A DNA stretch of 9,667 bases from an uncultured Porphyromonas sp. GTDB taxonomy: Bacteria; Bacteroidota; Bacteroidia; Bacteroidales; Porphyromonadaceae. The notes under the pieces are model-generated. The model ran no database searches. It was not told the origin of the DNA and was given only the letters and a program-made list of their open reading frames with translations. Within the stretch, counting starts at the first letter, position 1; each line of letters begins with the position of its first letter. Below are positions 7,348-9,667 of the stretch, piece by piece. A program made the position numbers and the translations under genes. The stretch lies in NCBI GenBank assembly GCA_900548415.1, contig URKO01000022.1, positions 1 through 9,667 of the forward strand, given 5' to 3'.

Positions 7348-9350
7348 CTTGTAGGACGCTCTTCGTTGCTGGTTGTATAGTATAGGTAGTTAGCCAGAGG
7401 GGTCTCCTCGCTGTTGTACCGCTCGAGGGTCACCAAGGCGCGCAAGACCTCCGCACAGCTCATCGCAAAGGAGATACCGCCGTGACTGTCGTAGGGCGGG
7501 TTGCCGTCGTATAGCTCGCTCAGTGTCGAGATGCCGTGATGCTGTAGCTCATCCTGTATATCCCCGAGTAGGCGCGCTAGGTGGGTCACACCGCTACGCC
7601 CATTGATCTTCAGATAGGCATCCGTGTAGGCACCCAGTAGCCACGGCCACGCAGAGCCATTGTAGTAAGCATGCTCCCGTTGTTCCTGAAGCCCGCTGCA
7701 CTGCTCCACATAACCTTCACTGCGGGGGCTCAGCGAGCGAATGCCCTTTGGCGTGAGTAGCTCAGAGGTCACGATCCCTAGCACTTGTCGCTGCTTAGCA
7801 CGGCTCAGCGGGCAGAACGGTAGCGAGATAGCTATCAGCATATCAGGACGGACAGCCCGCTCACGATAGCCCTCCTTGGTGACGTAGTCATATAGGTAGC
7901 CGTAGGGATTGACAAAAGTCTGCTCGAAGGCTGGTCCCAAGCGCTCGATCACGCTCGCCAGCTCCTCGGGAAAGCTCTCTCCACCACGAGCCTCACGGTA
8001 GAAGCAGAGCGCATTGTACCACAAGCCATTGACCTCCACCAGATAGCCCCGCCGAGGCACGACCGCTTGCCCCGCTATCGTTGAGTCCATCCAGGTGACT
8101 GGAGGCGTGCCACTACCTTCGGCATAGAGCAGCCCGTTTGGCTCGATGCGCAGGATCGGGTGACGGTCGCTCAGGTAGTAGTCGATGATGCGCCCTACGA
8201 AGTCTAGGTAGAAGGAGCGGTGGCTATCGTCTGGATACTCAGCGAGGAAGAGCTGTATAGCACGTATCGCCCAGAGCCCGACGTCGGGGTCGCGCACCCC
8301 CTCCATATCTAGTGGCAGCTCTATCTGCTTGATGAAGTTGATGCTGCTCCGTATGAAGGTGCTCATCACATTGTGAAAGCGCTCCGGATGATCGCTATAG
8401 ATCGAGCAACCAGGCAAAGCGACCATCTCGTCCCTCGCCCGCACCCCATACCATGGGAAGCCCGCGAGGATGTAGTGTCTATTGGATTCTGGTTTATAGT
8501 AAAACTGGCTACAAGCGTTGCGCAGACAGCTCCGCAGATCTACCCGCGCCTTGCGATGCGCCACCTCTGAGTCAAAGAGCGCCGGCAGCGTAGTTACGTC
8601 CACCTCCTCTAGCTGTGCGGTGAAGTAGACCGACTCGCCATTGCGCAGATCCATCTCAAAGTAGCCAGGCGAATAGAGGTCTTCGCAACTTTCGTACCCT
8701 CGTATCTGCTCCTTAGGGTAGTGCAGGTTCTTGATCCAGTACCCCTCATCGACCCAATGTGAGGGGGCATCCACCTGCATGTATAAATCGGGATAACCCT
8801 CATAGAGACAGGTGCGCACACTCGTCGTGCCGACTGGGTAGACGGTCGTGTCGGCCGTATCGTTTTCATGCGATAGGAGGATCACATCCCTAAAGGCGAC
8901 CACAGGGCGCAACCGCAGAGTGGTCTCGCTGTGACTGTCGAGGAGCGTAAACTTGATAATCACCTGATTCTTGTAGTGGCAGAAGATTGACTCTCGCTGC
9001 AGGACCACCCCGCCCACGCGGTATATCGTGCGGGGCATCTTGTCTATGTTGTACTCTCGTATGTACTTGTGACCATTGGGATAGACCGTGCCATCGCCGT
9101 AGAGATGCACCCCGAGGTTAAACTCCGCCCCATGCTGTATCACCGTCGCGTCTAGCGACGAGAGGAGGATGTGGTTGTGCTGGCTCAGGTGAGGCAGCGG
9201 CACCACGAGGAGACCGTGATACTTGCGCGTGTTGCACCCCACGAGGGTCGTACAGTTGAAGGCTCCCCCACGGTTAGAGCGTATATGCTCCAGCTGTAGC
9301 GAGCGGTCTAGATTAGAAAGTGTCGTGCGGTCAAACTTGAGATAACTCAT
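7344..9350 (-). CDS. Glycogen debranching enzyme (amylo-alpha-1,6-glucosidase, GH133 type)
   Basis: A 668-residue cytoplasmic enzyme without a signal peptide, predicted to hydrolyse alpha-1,6 branch points of glycogen or related glucans. Residues about 15-245 match the bacterial debranching-enzyme N-terminal beta domain (early RSNRGGAFNCTTLVGCNTRKYHGLLV segment at 24-49). Residues about 275-645 form the (alpha/alpha)6 catalytic domain. Visible family motifs are AGFPWYGVRARDEMVALPG (296-314), TWMDS (419-423), EVNGLWYNAL (439-448), RPDMLIAISLP (501-511), NGSAWPWLLGAY (564-575) and LSELYDGNPP (610-619). Length is normal for the bacterial family. The ATG at 9350 starts just ahead of conserved sequence and no better upstream start is evident. 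It is the first gene of the apparent operon. Its TGA overlaps the ATG of the glycosyltransferase gene (ATGA, 7344-7347), implying translational coupling. The family call is firm; substrate (glycogen versus maltodextrin) is inferred. Confidence 0.93.
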   Translation of the reverse strand: MSYLKFDRTTLSNLDRSLQLEHIRSNRGGAFNCTTLVGCNTRKYHGLLVVPLPHLSQHNHILLSSLDATVIQHGAEFNLGVHLYGDGTVYPNGHKYIREYNIDKMPRTIYRVGGVVLQRESIFCHYKNQVIIKFTLLDSHSETTLRLRPVVAFRDVILLSHENDTADTTVYPVGTTSVRTCLYEGYPDLYMQVDAPSHWVDEGYWIKNLHYPKEQIRGYESCEDLYSPGYFEMDLRNGESVYFTAQLEEVDVTTLPALFDSEVAHRKARVDLRSCLRNACSQFYYKPESNRHYILAGFPWYGVRARDEMVALPGCSIYSDHPERFHNVMSTFIRSSINFIKQIELPLDMEGVRDPDVGLWAIRAIQLFLAEYPDDSHRSFYLDFVGRIIDYYLSDRHPILRIEPNGLLYAEGSGTPPVTWMDSTIAGQAVVPRRGYLVEVNGLWYNALCFYREARGGESFPEELASVIERLGPAFEQTFVNPYGYLYDYVTKEGYRERAVRPDMLIAISLPFCPLSRAKQRQVLGIVTSELLTPKGIRSLSPRSEGYVEQCSGLQEQREHAYYNGSAWPWLLGAYTDAYLKINGRSGVTHLARLLGDIQDELQHHGISTLSELYDGNPPYDSHGGISFAMSCAEVLRALVTLERYNSEETPLANYLYYTTSNEERPTR

Positions 9351-9460
9351 AGATAGTAAATTACTTGGGAGTTATGATGCGATCGCTCCTCGATGCCGCC
9401 AGAGATAAGCGTACTCTAGCGAGGTGACGAGCGGTCTTGAGGATAGTCCTCTCTGCGTTG
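9351..9460 (-). promoter_or_regulatory. Untranslated leader of the glucan operon
   Basis: About 100 bases between the candidate promoter and the ATG at 9350 hold no convincing small gene and no Shine-Dalgarno sequence, as is usual in Bacteroidota. A short hairpin, GAGGA-TAG-TCCTC (9439-9451), would fall close to the transcript's 5' end. An 8-bp palindrome GCGATCGC lies at 9379-9386. No known riboswitch was recognised. Confidence 0.35.
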
Positions 9461-9476
9461 CTAAGATACAAATTAA
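9461..9476 (-). promoter_or_regulatory. Candidate Bacteroidota-type promoter -7 element for the operon
   Basis: On the minus strand this stretch reads TTAATTTGTATCTTAG. Both TTAATTTG (9476-9469) and TATCTTAG (9468-9461) match the Bacteroidota -7 consensus TAnnTTTG at 7 of 8 positions. No clear TTTG -33 element is visible about 20 bases upstream. Placement between the upstream terminator and the first gene supports it, but the exact start of transcription cannot be fixed. Confidence 0.4.
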
Positions 9477-9486
9477 CCGCTGAACG

Positions 9487-9587
9487 GAGGTTAACTTCCC
9501 GCTAAACGAACAGTTCCCTCCGATGAAACTGGAGTTTCACCCAGGTATGAAACTAAAGTTTCCTTGGTATGAAACTAGAGTTTCACC
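9487..9587. repeat. Second palindromic repeat array (AGTTTC...GAAACT, 22-24 nt period)
   Basis: GAAACT occurs at 9525, 9549 and 9571, and AGTTTC at 9533, 9557 and 9579, in steps of 24 and 22 nt. The arms pair as AGTTTC-N10-GAAACT (9533-9554) and AGTTTC-N8-GAAACT (9557-9576). An intermediate unit AGTTCC-N7-GAAACT (9512-9530) and a decayed one (CTTCC...GAAC, 9495-9511) continue it towards the promoter. The layout mirrors the 22-nt array at the other end of the window, with an A/G and T/C change in the arms. It sits directly upstream of the operon's candidate promoter, so it could bind a regulator, or simply be a dispersed repeat. Confidence 0.75.
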
Positions 9588-9610
9588 CAAGTGGTACTGA
9601 TAGTTAGCTC

Positions 9611-9641
9611 AAAAAAAGACTAGGGGGCGAACCCCCTAGTC
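9611..9641 (-). terminator. Strong intrinsic terminator for an upstream minus-strand neighbour
   Basis: On the minus strand, GACTAGGGGG and CCCCCTAGTC form a perfect 10-bp stem (9641-9632 with 9627-9618) closed by a UUCG tetraloop, followed at once by seven T residues (9617-9611). On the plus strand the same hairpin has no T run, so it is directional. It would end a transcript entering from the right of the window and insulate the glucan operon. The gene it serves lies outside the window. Confidence 0.9.
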
Positions 9642-9667
9642 AGGTAGATAAAGTAAGAGTTTGTGAG

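Noticed and set aside
9642..9667. End of a neighbouring gene at the right edge
   Set aside because: Only 26 bases remain beyond the terminator, with no codon pattern or stop that can be assigned with confidence.

Overview
The window looks like ordinary chromosomal DNA of a Bacteroidota bacterium, most likely Porphyromonas or a close relative of moderate GC content. The grounds are the gene families (a GH57 / glycosyltransferase / GH133 glucan cluster and a signal-peptide protein with two lamin-tail domains), the lack of classical Shine-Dalgarno sites, and intergenic tandem palindromic repeats. The genus is an inference from recalled families, not a database result.

All five real genes lie on the minus strand, so the window reads from right to left. 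At the right edge (9611-9641) is a strong minus-strand terminator that ends transcription from a neighbour outside the window. Next come a short palindromic repeat array (about 9487-9587), a weak candidate promoter (about 9461-9476) and a leader of roughly 100 nt. Then follow GH133 glycogen debranching enzyme (7344-9350), a GT4/GT5-like glycosyltransferase (6091-7347, overlapping the debranching gene by 4 bp), a GH57 amylase-like protein (4802-6058), an M3 zinc oligopeptidase (2660-4774) and a secreted double lamin-tail-domain protein (227-2641). Gaps between genes are -4, 32, 27 and 18 bases, which fits one transcript of about 9.1 kb. The left edge (about 6-187) is a striking tandem array with an exact 22-nt period, made of TTCC-N6-GGAA palindromes, where the transcript probably ends.

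The first three genes form a coherent intracellular alpha-glucan (glycogen-type) module: chain synthesis or extension by the glycosyltransferase, branch removal by GH133, and a GH57 partner. The GH57 protein keeps the candidate nucleophile Glu145, but Pro238 appears to occupy the usual acid/base Asp position, so it may be non-catalytic. The last two genes, a cytoplasmic peptidase and an exported beta-rich protein, have no obvious link to glucan metabolism beyond sharing the transcript.

I see no mobile element, CRISPR array, tRNA or rRNA. The most interesting items are the two related palindromic arrays flanking the operon, the altered GH57 active site, and the possible secretion-type C-terminal domain of the lamin-tail protein.
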